The position numbers and the translations under genes are program-made. The notes under the pieces are model-generated. The model searched no databases. It saw only the letters and a list, made by a program, of their open reading frames with translations, and was not told the DNA's origin. Below, piece by piece: positions 9,839 to 18,063 of a stretch of DNA of 26,614 nucleotides. Each line of letters starts with the position of its first letter. The stretch's first letter is position 1. The stretch comes from JBFMAI01 sp040755725 (GTDB taxonomy: Bacteria; Planctomycetota; Phycisphaerae; UBA1845; Fen-1342), in contig JBFMAI010000003.1 of assembly GCA_040755725.1 (NCBI GenBank), positions 1 to 26,614 of the forward strand, in the 5' to 3' direction.

Positions 9839-9899
9839 TTGTGGCACAAGGACACAGGGGCAGCTCCGCGCGGGCTTCTCGCTGTGCCTTTGTGTGTGT
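9839..9899. repeat. Inverted GGCACAAGGACACAG / CTGTGCCTTTGTG arrays
   Basis: The left arm at 9839-9862 (GTGGCACAAGGACACAGG) is followed after 18 bases by a near-complementary right arm at 9881-9899 (GCTGTGCCTTTGTGTGTG). The unit is close to 8 bases. It ends 34 bases before the dnaJ start. Confidence 0.6.
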
Positions 9900-9932
9900 A
9901 GTCGCGGCCCGTGGCGCGGCTCGCCGAGGCGC

Positions 9933-11075
9933 ATGGTGGCGCAGAAGCGTGACTATTACGAGGTGCTGGGCGTCAGCCGCCAGGCCGGCGCCGAGGAGAT
10001 CAAGCGCGCCTACCGCCAGGCCGCGTTGAAGTACCACCCCGACCGCAACAAGGAGCCGGGGGCCGAAGAGCGGTTCAAAGAGGCCGCCGAGGCGTACGAA
10101 GTCCTCTCCGACGCCGAGAAACGCCAACGCTACGACCGCTACGGTCACGCCGGGCTCAACGGCGTGAACATGCACGACTTCTCGGGCATGGGCGTCGAGG
10201 ACATCTTCAGCATCTTCAGCGACCTGTTCGGTGGCGCTTTCGGGGGCGGATTCGCGCGGAATGCCCCGGACCGCGGCGTCGATATCCAGACCGTCATTGA
10301 CGTGGACCTCAAAGAAGTGCTCACCGGCGTGGAGAAGACGCTGCGCTTCGAGCGGGCCGACTTCTGCCCGCGCTGCGAGGGCGAGGGCAACGAACCCGGG
10401 ACCCGGCGGCGGAACTGCTCGACCTGCGGCGGCTACGGCCAGGTCGAGCGGCAGACCTCAATGGGCTTCTTCGTCACGCGCAGCGTGGTCGAGTGCCCGC
10501 AATGTCAGGGCCGTGGCTCGTTCGCCGAGGCGCCCTGCCGCGAGTGCGGCGGCACGGGGCGCGGGACGCGCGAGCGGCTGCTGGAAGTGAAAATCCCCGC
10601 GGGCGTGCATGACGGACAGAGCATCCGCATCCGCGGGGAGGGAGAACCGGGACGCCTCGGCACGCAGCGCGGCGACCTGCGCTGCGTCGTGCGCGTCCGC
10701 CCGCACGAGTTCTTCCAGCGCGACGGCGACCACCTCGTGTGCGTGCTGCCGATCAGCTTCACGCAGGCGGCCCTGGGCGCGCAGGTCGATGTCCCCACGC
10801 TGACCGGCGTGACGCCGCTGCGCGTCCCACCGGGCACGCAGCACGGGGCGGTGTTCCAGTTGACCGGTAAGGGGCTGCCGAACTTGCGTACCGGTCGCCG
10901 AGGCAACCAGGTGGTGCAGGTAGTGGTGGAAATCCCGCGCAAGCTGAGTCGGGAACAGGAGGAGTTGCTGCGGCGGTTCGCGGCGACCGAGGACAAGAGC
11001 GTCTTGCCCGAGTCGAAGGGTTTCTTCGAGCGCGTCAAGGAGTACCTGACCCGCGAATCGGGCGGGCGTCAATAG
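9933..11075 (+). CDS. dnaJ: Chaperone DnaJ, type I Hsp40
   Basis: A 380-residue type I J protein, the co-chaperone that delivers clients to DnaK and stimulates its ATPase. The J domain (about residues 7-72) has HPD at 35-37. A short, Gly/Phe-rich linker includes the DIF motif region (VEDIFSIFSDLFGG). Four zinc-binding CxxC repeats follow: Cys145/148, 162/165, 188/191 and 202/205. The C-terminal substrate-binding barrels follow to residue 380. The start at 9933 is chosen because the J domain begins six residues later; the ribosome site (GAGG at 9926-9929) is unusually close. No dnaK is in the window. It is followed by grpE after 52 bases. Confidence 0.95.
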   Translation: MVAQKRDYYEVLGVSRQAGAEEIKRAYRQAALKYHPDRNKEPGAEERFKEAAEAYEVLSDAEKRQRYDRYGHAGLNGVNMHDFSGMGVEDIFSIFSDLFGGAFGGGFARNAPDRGVDIQTVIDVDLKEVLTGVEKTLRFERADFCPRCEGEGNEPGTRRRNCSTCGGYGQVERQTSMGFFVTRSVVECPQCQGRGSFAEAPCRECGGTGRGTRERLLEVKIPAGVHDGQSIRIRGEGEPGRLGTQRGDLRCVVRVRPHEFFQRDGDHLVCVLPISFTQAALGAQVDVPTLTGVTPLRVPPGTQHGAVFQLTGKGLPNLRTGRRGNQVVQVVVEIPRKLSREQEELLRRFAATEDKSVLPESKGFFERVKEYLTRESGGRQ

Positions 11076-11091
11076 CGCGGCACGCGGCAAA

Positions 11092-11115
11092 GGCCGGCGT
11101 GGAGCCGGCACGAGC
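11092..11115. repeat. GCCGGC hairpin with GCACGAGC tail, upstream of grpE
   Basis: GCCGGC, five bases, then GCCGGC again forms a small hairpin that ends in GCACGAGC, just before grpE. A similar word (GCCGGCACGCACGAGC) is at 7515-7530 upstream of groES, and a weaker one (CGGCGGCACGAGC) is upstream of groEL2 near 7939-7951. It may be a small dispersed element. Confidence 0.4.
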
Positions 11116-11127
11116 TGACAGCGAGCG

Positions 11128-11724
11128 ATGAGCAAGAAGAATACCCCACCAACCGAATCGGCTGAGGTACCCGAGGCCCAGACCCCCGTCGAGTCGCCGG
11201 CCGGGGCGGAAGCGGCGCCCGCGGCGCCGCCCGCGCCGGAGGACGAGCTGGCGGCGTTGCGGCGTGAGGTGGAAGCGCTGCGCGACAAGAACCTGCGCGC
11301 GCTGGCGGAGGTGCAGAACGCCCAGAAGCGGGCGCAGCGCGAGAAGGAGGAGGCCCTGCGGTACGCGGAGGCCGATTTCGCCCGTGAATTGCTTGTGATC
11401 CTGGACGACTTCGCGCGGACCAGCGAATCCGCCAGAACCGCGACCGACGTCCAGGCCGTGGCCGAGGGTGTCCGGATCGTCCACGAGCACTTCCTCAAGG
11501 TGCTGCGCAGTCGGGGCATTGAGCCCATCGAGGCGGTGGGGAAGCCGTTTGATCCGGCGTTTCACCAGGCCCTGATGCAGCGCCCCAGCGACGATCATCC
11601 GGCCGGCACGGTGATTGAGGAGGCGGCCCGCGGCTACAAGATGCACGACCGTGTCCTGCGGCCCAGCCGCGTGATCGTGTCCAGCGGGGCGGTGCCGGCC
11701 GAGACGGCCGGGGAGCAGAGCTGA
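11128..11724 (+). CDS. grpE: GrpE, nucleotide exchange factor for DnaK
   Basis: A 198-residue GrpE, which releases ADP from DnaK. Residues 1-38 form a Pro/Ala/Glu-rich disordered tail. A long helix follows (about 39-100, DELAALRREVEALRDKNLRALAEVQNAQKRAQRE) for dimerisation. The C-terminal beta domain has the family pattern PFDPAFHQALMQ, then GTVIEEAARGYKMHDRVLRPSRVIVS. The start at 11128 lacks a strong ribosome site (AGCGAGCG), which suggests modest translation or coupling to dnaJ. The stop overlaps the next start by one base (TGATG), so the zinc-ribbon gene is translationally coupled. Confidence 0.95.
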   Translation: MSKKNTPPTESAEVPEAQTPVESPAGAEAAPAAPPAPEDELAALRREVEALRDKNLRALAEVQNAQKRAQREKEEALRYAEADFARELLVILDDFARTSESARTATDVQAVAEGVRIVHEHFLKVLRSRGIEPIEAVGKPFDPAFHQALMQRPSDDHPAGTVIEEAARGYKMHDRVLRPSRVIVSSGAVPAETAGEQS

Positions 11725-12074
11725 TGCCGACGTATGAGTACGCGTGCGAGCGGTGCGAGCACCGCTTCGAGCAGTTCCAGCCCATCACCGCGGCCCCGCT
11801 CCGCAAGTGCCCCGCCTGCGGCCAGCGGACGCTGCACCGCCTGCTCGGGACCGGCGGCGGGATCATCTTTCGGGGCTCCGGCTTCTACCAAACCGACTAC
11901 CGCAGTGAGTCGTACAAGAAGGCCGAGCAGGCGGAGAAGGCCGCCGGCGGCGGCAACGGACACGCCAAGGCCGGCGACGGCCCGGGCGGAAACGGCCAGA
12001 GTGATAAGGGCAAGAAGGACACGCCGCCCGCGAGCGGCAAGTCAAAGACGCCGGCCCCCGCCAAGTCGTCCTAG
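11724..12074 (+). CDS. FmdB-family zinc ribbon protein
   Basis: A 116-residue protein with an N-terminal FmdB-type zinc ribbon: MPTYEYACERC (Cys8, Cys11) and KCPACG (two more Cys), then the GSGFYQTDY segment common in this family. The rest (about residue 65 on) is a low-complexity Lys/Gly/Pro/Ser tail, probably disordered. It overlaps the grpE stop by one base, so it is almost certainly part of the dnaJ-grpE unit. The family is named after a putative regulator of formamidase, but its biochemical role is not settled. Location here suggests a link to protein quality control, which is inference from position only. Confidence 0.85.
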   Translation: MPTYEYACERCEHRFEQFQPITAAPLRKCPACGQRTLHRLLGTGGGIIFRGSGFYQTDYRSESYKKAEQAEKAAGGGNGHAKAGDGPGGNGQSDKGKKDTPPASGKSKTPAPAKSS

Positions 12075-12218
12075 CCCGCCCATGACAGCCCCGCACGCCA
12101 GGGGGGGGCCGGCGGCCGACCACTTGCGTCGTGGGTTCTGTCAGCGGTTCTCAACCCGCGAAGTCTGCTTGAGGGACCGACCCGGCGAGCGCTTGTTCGC
12201 GGTGAATGGCCGGCAGCG

Positions 12219-12599
12219 CTACGTCGGCACCGGACCCTGTTGTCGCAGGACGGTCACGAGGTCCGGCGGGGAGAAGGCGGGGCCTTTGAGCACTTTGCCG
12301 CCGGGGTCGCGCCCGCCATTCTTGGACATGTTCGAGCGATGGACCTCCGCGAAGACGGGCTCCAGATCGACGCCCATTTCGACCGCGGTCCCGTAGGTGA
12401 CGACCAGGATGTCGGCCAGGGCATCGACCATCTCGACGAAGTCGCCCTGGTCGGCGGCTTCGAGGAACTCGGCCGCCTCCCCCACGATCAGCCGCGCGCG
12501 GCGCATCCGGTCCTTGGGCGACGGCATCGTCGGCCGGGTGGCGACGGGCAAGTCGTACTTGCGGTGAAAGTCGGCCACGGCTTGCTGCTCAGGACTCAC
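12219..12599 (-). CDS. MazG/HisE-like all-alpha NTP pyrophosphohydrolase
   Basis: A 126-residue member of the all-alpha NTP pyrophosphatase superfamily (phosphoribosyl-ATP pyrophosphohydrolase-like). It is expected to hydrolyse a nucleoside triphosphate or related compound to the monophosphate and pyrophosphate, with metal. The metal-binding helices are visible as Glu41-xx-Glu44 (GEAAEFLEA) and Glu56-xx-Asp59 plus Asp63 (EMVDALADILVV). The C-terminal segment VHRSNMSKNGG, then GGKVLKGPAFSPPDL, is typical of the DR2231/phage-type branch rather than HisE itself. The start is set at GTG 12599 because GGAGGAG precedes it by six bases; a GTG at 12614 would place that site inside the gene. No his genes are nearby, so a house-cleaning role is more likely than histidine synthesis. 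Confidence 0.82.
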   Translation of the reverse strand: MSPEQQAVADFHRKYDLPVATRPTMPSPKDRMRRARLIVGEAAEFLEAADQGDFVEMVDALADILVVTYGTAVEMGVDLEPVFAEVHRSNMSKNGGRDPGGKVLKGPAFSPPDLVTVLRQQGPVPT

Positions 12600-12652
12600 G
12601 GGGCTCTCCTCCACGCCCGGGGGCGCATTGTTGTCTGGAAGCCATCCCCTAA

Positions 12653-12688
12653 CCCCCCTCCCTTCCAGGGAGGGGCTGGGGGAGCGTC
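12653..12688 (+). repeat. Palindrome plus G-run repeat, copy C (subtype 2)
   Basis: CCCCCTCCCTTCCAGGGAGGGG followed by CTGGGGGAGCG. It is the same element as the copies at 21564 and 24699, with the last G-tract broken by a C. It lies between two minus-strand genes, just upstream of the MazG-like gene. Confidence 0.75.
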
Positions 12689-12755
12689 GATACTCTCGGC
12701 CAGGACCGCTGTCCCGATTCGCCGGTCTCTGCAGATCCGGGTTTGCGGATAGCCT

Positions 12756-13367
12756 TCACCGTTTGCTGTCTGTCGCCGGCGGGCCTGGACCGCGGGACGC
12801 CGAACGCCGCGGGTTCTCTTCAACACATGGCAACCGTCCGGCATCGTACGCGGCACACAAGCGTTCATACGCGGTCTTGTACGCCAGAAATCGTACCTGG
12901 TATTCCGCCCGACGGCACTCATCGGGGGCCTTGTCCGGGTGCCAACGTTGCAGGAGCTGCCGCCAGGCGTGCTTGAGCTCGTCGCGCGAGGCGGCGGGTG
13001 GCAGGTCGAAGAGCTCCAGGGCGTCGGCTTCGGGCAGCTCGGCGGCGCGGGCGCGGACCTGTTCCGCGACGACCTCGCGCTCGACCGCGTCGGCCCGCTC
13101 CCGCAGCCACTCCCAGTCCCACACGTCCGGCAGCAGCGCGCCCAGGCTCGCTCCCATAACGGTCATGAACCGCGTGAACGGCTTGCCCTTTAGCCCGAAC
13201 ACGCCGTCCACGAGCAGGCCCGTGGCCGCGGCCATCTTGCCGGCGACGCGGGCCGATTTGCGCCGCTGCCCGGCCCGCCGGTCCCGCAACAACGGCGCAA
13301 TGTCGTGTTCCCACACGCGGCGTAGGAAACGGCGGAAGGCGAGGTTGTCCGCCGGTGCGGTCGGCAT
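12756..13367 (-). CDS. J-domain protein with the J domain at the C-terminus
   Basis: A 203-residue protein starting at ATG 13367 with GGGAGAG six bases upstream. The C-terminal region (about residues 114-176) is a J domain: ALELFDLPPAASRDELKHAW, then HPDK with HPD at 143-145, and a final helix. It should bind an Hsp70 through the HPD loop. The N-terminal 110 residues are helical and basic, with a hydrophobic stretch (about 47-82, GLLVDGVFGLKGKP and TVMGASLGALLP) that may contact a membrane. I do not recognise that part. There is no zinc finger or G/F region, so it is a type III J protein with its own client or location. It lies near dnaJ/grpE but on the other strand. Confidence 0.78.
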   Translation of the reverse strand: MPTAPADNLAFRRFLRRVWEHDIAPLLRDRRAGQRRKSARVAGKMAAATGLLVDGVFGLKGKPFTRFMTVMGASLGALLPDVWDWEWLRERADAVEREVVAEQVRARAAELPEADALELFDLPPAASRDELKHAWRQLLQRWHPDKAPDECRRAEYQVRFLAYKTAYERLCAAYDAGRLPCVEENPRRSASRGPGPPATDSKR

Positions 13368-13556
13368 CCGTACTCTCCCAGCGGCGGCCTGGCGGGCCAA
13401 GCGACACGGTCGCCGGTGCGCTCCGCCTGGCCGCGATCAACCCGGCGCGCATCTTACCGAATGCGGCGTCCGGCGCGTTTCGCGGCGGCGTTTTGTTTAT
13501 ATCATGCCCGCTGCCGGTCGGGCAGCGGTCGCCCGACGGTATCGCGGAGTCCTCCG

Positions 13557-15089
13557 GTGGAACTGCGCCTGCTCGCAACGAGCGCTCCGGCCTTGAGCGC
13601 CGGCCCAACGACGGCGGCGTGGATCATCAGCGCGGCCGCCCTGGTGCTGGCCGGCGTCGGTCGCCGCCGCTGGCCGCCGGGCGTAGGCGAGGGGTTGTTC
13701 GTCGCCGGGGTCAGCGGCCTGCTGTTGTCCAACTACGTGGCCTGGGGCGAGCCAGCAGCCCGGCCCGCCCTGCTCAGTGCGGGGTTCGTCAGTCTGGCCG
13801 TCGTGTGGATGATCGTCGCGGCGTGGATCGAGCGCGGCGAGTCTTCCGTGCGCCGCGCGTTAGCCGTTCACGCCGCCGCGGTCAGCAGCGTGCTCGTCCT
13901 TCCCGCCGCCATGGCGGGCGACGACCCACTGGGTTTCCCGGGCTTGCTGGTGCGCTGGCTGCTGCTGCTCGGCGTGGCGGGCGGGCTGTATTTGCGGCGA
14001 CGGGACGCCCTCGCCCGCGGCGCGACGCTAGCGGTCGCCATCGGCGGCCCGCTGTGGCTACTTCATGACCAGACGCCGTCGGCGATACGTCCCCATCTTC
14101 CGGCGGCCGTCTTCGCGCTGGGGGTGGCAGCCCTAGTGTTCGTCGTCGGCGTCCTGGTGGCCGACTGGCGCCGCCGGGTTCGCGCGTGGCAGACCGACCC
14201 ACAGAACTTGCTCACCCCCGCACTGCGCCATCGCTACGCGTTTGGGGCCGTGGTCGCCGTCTGTGTTCTCGTCGGTGCCGGCGGCGTGCTGTGTCCCAAC
14301 AGCGCCGTCACACCCCTGGGTGTGGTTCTGGCCGGGTACGCGGCGCTCGTGGTGTCGCATCGGCGGAGCTCCAATGCGGTGGGTGCGCTTGGGATGACCC
14401 TGATCGCCGAGGCCATCTTGTTGGCGGCGCTGGCCTGGCTGCCGGACGGTCCGGCTAATCTGCTGCTCGGCTTCGCCCTGGCCGGCGCGTTCTTGCAGTG
14501 GCTGGCCGGGTTCTGGAGCCAGCAACTGTGCGACGGGCGTCCCTGGACCACAACGGGCCGTCTCATCCCCGTGGCCCGTAACCAGAGCCTGTTGGCGGTG
14601 GGCGGACAAGCCCTCGCCGCTTGGTCGGTCGGGGAGACGCCGCCCGCCGCGGCCGGCACGTGGTCGCTGACCGTCGCGCTGGTCTTGATGCTGCTGCACG
14701 GGGCGGCCCTCGCGCGGGACGCCAAGCAGCGTGGCTGTGCGGCGGCGGCCCTGGCGGCTTGCGTCGTTCTCGTGGCGGCGATCGTGCCGGCCGACGCGCT
14801 GGCCGCCGGCCTTCACCGCCCCGTGCCGCCGGTCCTGTGGCCGGCCCTGGCCGCGGTCGTGCTGGCCCTGGTGGCGGGACCACGGCGCCGGGACGGCGGC
14901 GCGACCTGGGCCTTCGACGCCTACCTCGGGGCCTTGCTGCCGCTGGCCTTCGCGCTTGCGTTCGCCCTGGCGCCGGCACCGAAGCCCGCGGCGGAGACCC
15001 TCGCGGCGGCAGTCGTCGGAGCGGCGATGGCCCTGGCCCTGCGCTTTGGCCGCCGCCCGGCGGCCAACGACCCGCGCTCGCCCGCCTAA
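13557..15089 (+). CDS. Polytopic membrane protein, about 14-16 helices, unrecognised
   Basis: A 510-residue, very hydrophobic protein. The GTG start at 13557 is preceded by GGAG eight bases upstream; the frame is open further back to 13416, but that part is Arg-rich and without membrane character. I count roughly 14-16 membrane segments, with short loops such as VLVADWRRRVRAW and FWSQQLCDGRPW. No transporter or enzyme signature was found. The long run of Ala/Leu/Val helices and lack of large soluble domains suggest a scaffold, a transporter-like protein or an unknown membrane enzyme. It ends about 140 bases before the next membrane protein gene, which has its own promoter. Confidence 0.7.
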   Translation: MELRLLATSAPALSAGPTTAAWIISAAALVLAGVGRRRWPPGVGEGLFVAGVSGLLLSNYVAWGEPAARPALLSAGFVSLAVVWMIVAAWIERGESSVRRALAVHAAAVSSVLVLPAAMAGDDPLGFPGLLVRWLLLLGVAGGLYLRRRDALARGATLAVAIGGPLWLLHDQTPSAIRPHLPAAVFALGVAALVFVVGVLVADWRRRVRAWQTDPQNLLTPALRHRYAFGAVVAVCVLVGAGGVLCPNSAVTPLGVVLAGYAALVVSHRRSSNAVGALGMTLIAEAILLAALAWLPDGPANLLLGFALAGAFLQWLAGFWSQQLCDGRPWTTTGRLIPVARNQSLLAVGGQALAAWSVGETPPAAAGTWSLTVALVLMLLHGAALARDAKQRGCAAAALAACVVLVAAIVPADALAAGLHRPVPPVLWPALAAVVLALVAGPRRRDGGATWAFDAYLGALLPLAFALAFALAPAPKPAAETLAAAVVGAAMALALRFGRRPAANDPRSPA

Positions 15090-15104
15090 GCGCGGCGCGG
15101 CCGG

Positions 15105-15132
15105 TTGTCCGTTGCCGGTCACGACCTATAAT
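15105..15132 (+). promoter_or_regulatory. Sigma-70-type promoter candidate, TTGTCC-16-TATAAT
   Basis: TTGTCC (15105-15110) and a perfect TATAAT (15127-15132) are 16 bases apart, in the gap before the membrane/coiled-coil gene that starts at 15232. Transcription would begin near 15139, giving a leader of about 93 bases. Confidence 0.6.
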
Positions 15133-15231
15133 GACGGCCGGTCCCCACCGTCCGCGGGGAGTGACTGACGCCCCGCCGACACGGGCCGGGGTGACGTTCT
15201 CGAAGCTCGTTGCCTTGGTATGGAGCCGGTC

Positions 15232-17112
15232 ATGGCCGATCACGGGTGCGAAATCCGCCGTATCGTCTGGTCCGAAGCCTTCCCGTTCGTGCGTCTGTTC
15301 CACACGCTGCGCCTGGCATTGGGGTTCAACCGCCTGGCGCTGGCGTTGGCGGCCCTGGTGTGCCTGTACGTGGGCGGCCGCATCCTCGACGCCATCTGGG
15401 GTGAAGGCGGCGGGGTGGTGGCGATGCCGCGCGACGGCGGGATCGTCACGGAGATCGAGGTCTACGCCACATCGCCCCACGCCGTGTTCAAAACGTGGGC
15501 TGTCGAAGCCCGCGACGCTCACGCCGAGCGGGCTGTCAATGCCGCGCTTCAGGCCGGGCTGGCGGTCAGCCGGAGCGATGCCAAGCGGTTGTTGGCCAAC
15601 GCCAAGTTGCGCGACCTGATGCTGGACGACGCCTTCCGCGGGGAGCTGCGGCGGCTGCGCGAGCTGGTCGATCAGCTCGAGCGCAATGGTCTGACGGCCC
15701 TCACGGGCGATACGTCGCTCACCTCGGCGGATCGCGACCGGCGTCGCCAGGAGCTCCAGGAGGCCGCCGACACGGTGCGACAGATGCTCGCGGGCAAGCC
15801 GGGGCGTAGCCCGACGGCGGCCGCCGCCGGCGCAAAGGCGATCGAGACGCTGACGGCCGCGGGCCCATCCGGCGATCGCACGCAACGGGCGCAGCACCAG
15901 GCCGAGCTGACCAAGGCGACCGCGCGGCAGGCGCAGTTGCAGCAATACGAAGAACTGACCCCGCGCGGGCCGTTCATTCGGCTGCTGCAATACGAGCAGC
16001 AGTGCTTCGGCGCGGCCATTCGCGGCGTGTGTACCGGCCGGCTCGGCTGGTCCGGGCGGGCCTTTGACGCCGAGCCCGCGATGGCCGGCAGCATTGACTC
16101 GGCGGTCCGCGGCGTGTGCTGGCTGGTCAACCAGAAACCCTGGTTGGCCCTGCTGCTGGCCGTGATGAGCCTGCTCATTTTCGCGTTCTTCGGTGGGGCG
16201 ATCTGCCGCAGTGCGGCGGTTCAGGTGACCCGCGACGAGAGCCTGGGCCTGGGGGCGACGCTGCGGTTTGGTTGCCAGCGGTACGGCGGGTTCCTCATGG
16301 CGCCGGTGCTGCCGGTGGGGTTGATGGCGCTGATCGCGGTGGTGATGTTCGTCGGCGGGTTGGTTGGGACTATTGGTTACGTGGGTGAGCTGTTCACGGG
16401 GGTGTTCTACTTTCTGGCACTGCTGGGCGGCTTCGCGGCGGCGCTCGCTTTGCTGGCCCTGGCGCTGGGCTTCCACCTCATGTGGCCGACCATCGCGGTC
16501 GAAGGGTCCGACGGGTTCGACGCGCTGGCTCGGGCGTGCAACTACGTCGCCACGCGCATCTGGCACACGCTCTTCTACGCGGCGGTGCTGCTCGTGTACG
16601 GGGCCCTGTCGTTCATTCTCGTGCGGCTGGTGGTGCTGCTCACGCTGAAGCTGGCGCACGGCTTCACCGGGTGGGGGCTGAACCTCATCAGCAGCAGCGG
16701 GTTGACCAGCGTGGGCAAGCTGGACGCGATGTGGCGGATGCCGGCGTGGTCGGACTTGTCGCTGCTGCCGGGCGGCGACGTCCGCCTGAATGGCACGTAC
16801 TTCAACGGTCCGCTCGATGGGACCGAATGGTTCGGGGCGCTGGGGCTGATGATCTGGGGTTACCTCCTGGTCGGCCTGCTCGGCGCATTCGTCATCAGCT
16901 ACTTCTTCTGCGGCAGCACGCAGGCGTACCTGCTGCTCCGCCGGCACGTGGACGCGACGGACTTTGACGAGGTCTACTACGAGGAGCCGGCCGAGGAGCC
17001 GCCGTTGACGGCAACCGAGCCGTCGACGACGCCGGCAGCGACGGAGCCGCCCGCTGCGCCGCCTGCTGCCGAACCCCCGCCGCCAAGCAGTGACGCGCCG
17101 CCGTCCCCGTGA
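15232..17112 (+). CDS. Multi-pass membrane protein with a coiled-coil insert and acidic Pro-rich tail
   Basis: A 626-residue protein. The ATG at 15232 is preferred to the one at 15220 because GGAG (15222-15225) is spaced six bases from it. One membrane helix near residues 27-48 is followed by a soluble, helical, Glu/Arg/Ala-rich region (about 90-245) with coiled-coil character. A block of six or more helices spans about 300-575, including NYVATRIWHTLFYAAVLLVYGALSF split by short loops, a pattern I associate with conserved planctomycete membrane proteins of unknown role. The last 55 residues begin DFDEVYYEEPAEEPP and become Pro/Ala/Glu-rich, likely disordered and cytoplasmic. The stop is 18 bases before the phosphatidyltransferase gene, so the two are probably one operon and may share a role in envelope biology. 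No function is assigned. Confidence 0.72.
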   Translation: MADHGCEIRRIVWSEAFPFVRLFHTLRLALGFNRLALALAALVCLYVGGRILDAIWGEGGGVVAMPRDGGIVTEIEVYATSPHAVFKTWAVEARDAHAERAVNAALQAGLAVSRSDAKRLLANAKLRDLMLDDAFRGELRRLRELVDQLERNGLTALTGDTSLTSADRDRRRQELQEAADTVRQMLAGKPGRSPTAAAAGAKAIETLTAAGPSGDRTQRAQHQAELTKATARQAQLQQYEELTPRGPFIRLLQYEQQCFGAAIRGVCTGRLGWSGRAFDAEPAMAGSIDSAVRGVCWLVNQKPWLALLLAVMSLLIFAFFGGAICRSAAVQVTRDESLGLGATLRFGCQRYGGFLMAPVLPVGLMALIAVVMFVGGLVGTIGYVGELFTGVFYFLALLGGFAAALALLALALGFHLMWPTIAVEGSDGFDALARACNYVATRIWHTLFYAAVLLVYGALSFILVRLVVLLTLKLAHGFTGWGLNLISSSGLTSVGKLDAMWRMPAWSDLSLLPGGDVRLNGTYFNGPLDGTEWFGALGLMIWGYLLVGLLGAFVISYFFCGSTQAYLLLRRHVDATDFDEVYYEEPAEEPPLTATEPSTTPAATEPPAAPPAAEPPPPSSDAPPSP

Positions 17113-17130
17113 GGTCCCCGTCGGCTGACA

Positions 17131-18063
17131 ATGAACGAGCCGTCCGCAGCCCGCGGTCCGTCGACGACGACGCCCTCCCCGGCCGAGTTCCGCGCGCTGC
17201 GTGAATCGGGCGCGGCGCGCGGGGCGAGTTGGTCCATCGGATCCGTGGTCGCTGCCGCCCGTGACGTCGTGGCACGCGGGCTCCTTCGCCTGGGGGCGAC
17301 CCCCAACCGCGTCACTATTGCCGGCTGCGTGCTGACGCTGGCTGCGGGGTACTGCTTGGCGCGCGGAGCGTCGCAGCAGGTGCCGTACTTCCACGCCGGC
17401 GACGGGCCGGTCGGCTGGTGGCCGGCGCTGGCGGGGCTGTTTCTGCTGTTGGCCGGCGCGTGCGACATGCTCGACGGCGCGGTGGCCCGGCTGGGCGGCC
17501 GCGGCTCGCGGGCCGGCGCCCTGCTCGATTCGTCGGTCGATCGCCTCAGCGATATGGCAATCTTCATCGGGTGCCTGCTGCACTTTGCGACGCGACCGGT
17601 CCCCAACCTGACGCTGCAACTGCTGGCCGTCGTCGCCCTGTGCAACGCCGTGCTCATCAGCTACGTCAAGGCCCGGGCCGAGAACATGATCCCCGACTGC
17701 ACGGTGGGCTATTGGCTGCGCGGCGAGCGTTTCGCCGCGGTCCTGATCGGCTGCGCGGTCGGTCACGTCCCCGCCGTCCTGTGGCAGTTGGCGGTCTCCG
17801 GGGCGTTCACCGTCTGGCGGCGCATGAGCTACAGCTACACCGTGCTGCGAGCGCTTGACGCGAGCCGTCCGCCGCCGCCACGCGGGCCAACCCCGGGTTG
17901 GCTCGGACGGCTGCAACCGTGGCGTCACCCGCGCGGGTCGGTGCCGTACGATCTGGTGACGGGCGCCCACATCGCCTACATCGTGATCGCCCCGTGGGTG
18001 GTGCCGGCCCTCGGCGATGCGGGCCCGTGGGCCGACCCGCTGCGCCGCGGGCTCCTGACGTAA
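17131..18063 (+). CDS. CDP-alcohol phosphatidyltransferase family protein
   Basis: A 310-residue membrane enzyme that moves a phosphatidyl group from CDP-diacylglycerol to an alcohol acceptor. The family signature DxxDGxxARx8Gx3Dx3D is complete: Asp112, Asp115, Gly116, Ala119, Arg120, Gly129, Asp133 and Asp137. The preceding segment TPNRVTIAG (57-65) is the usual lead-in to the first core helix. The first 35 residues are Ser/Pro/Ala-rich and the C-terminal 60 residues form an extra Pro/Arg-rich loop and helix. At 310 residues it is longer than PgsA or PssA (about 180-250), so the acceptor (glycerol-phosphate, inositol-phosphate, serine or other) is open. The ATG at 17131 has only a distant GAGG (17111-17114), so translation may be coupled to the upstream gene. 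Confidence 0.88.
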   Translation: MNEPSAARGPSTTTPSPAEFRALRESGAARGASWSIGSVVAAARDVVARGLLRLGATPNRVTIAGCVLTLAAGYCLARGASQQVPYFHAGDGPVGWWPALAGLFLLLAGACDMLDGAVARLGGRGSRAGALLDSSVDRLSDMAIFIGCLLHFATRPVPNLTLQLLAVVALCNAVLISYVKARAENMIPDCTVGYWLRGERFAAVLIGCAVGHVPAVLWQLAVSGAFTVWRRMSYSYTVLRALDASRPPPPRGPTPGWLGRLQPWRHPRGSVPYDLVTGAHIAYIVIAPWVVPALGDAGPWADPLRRGLLT

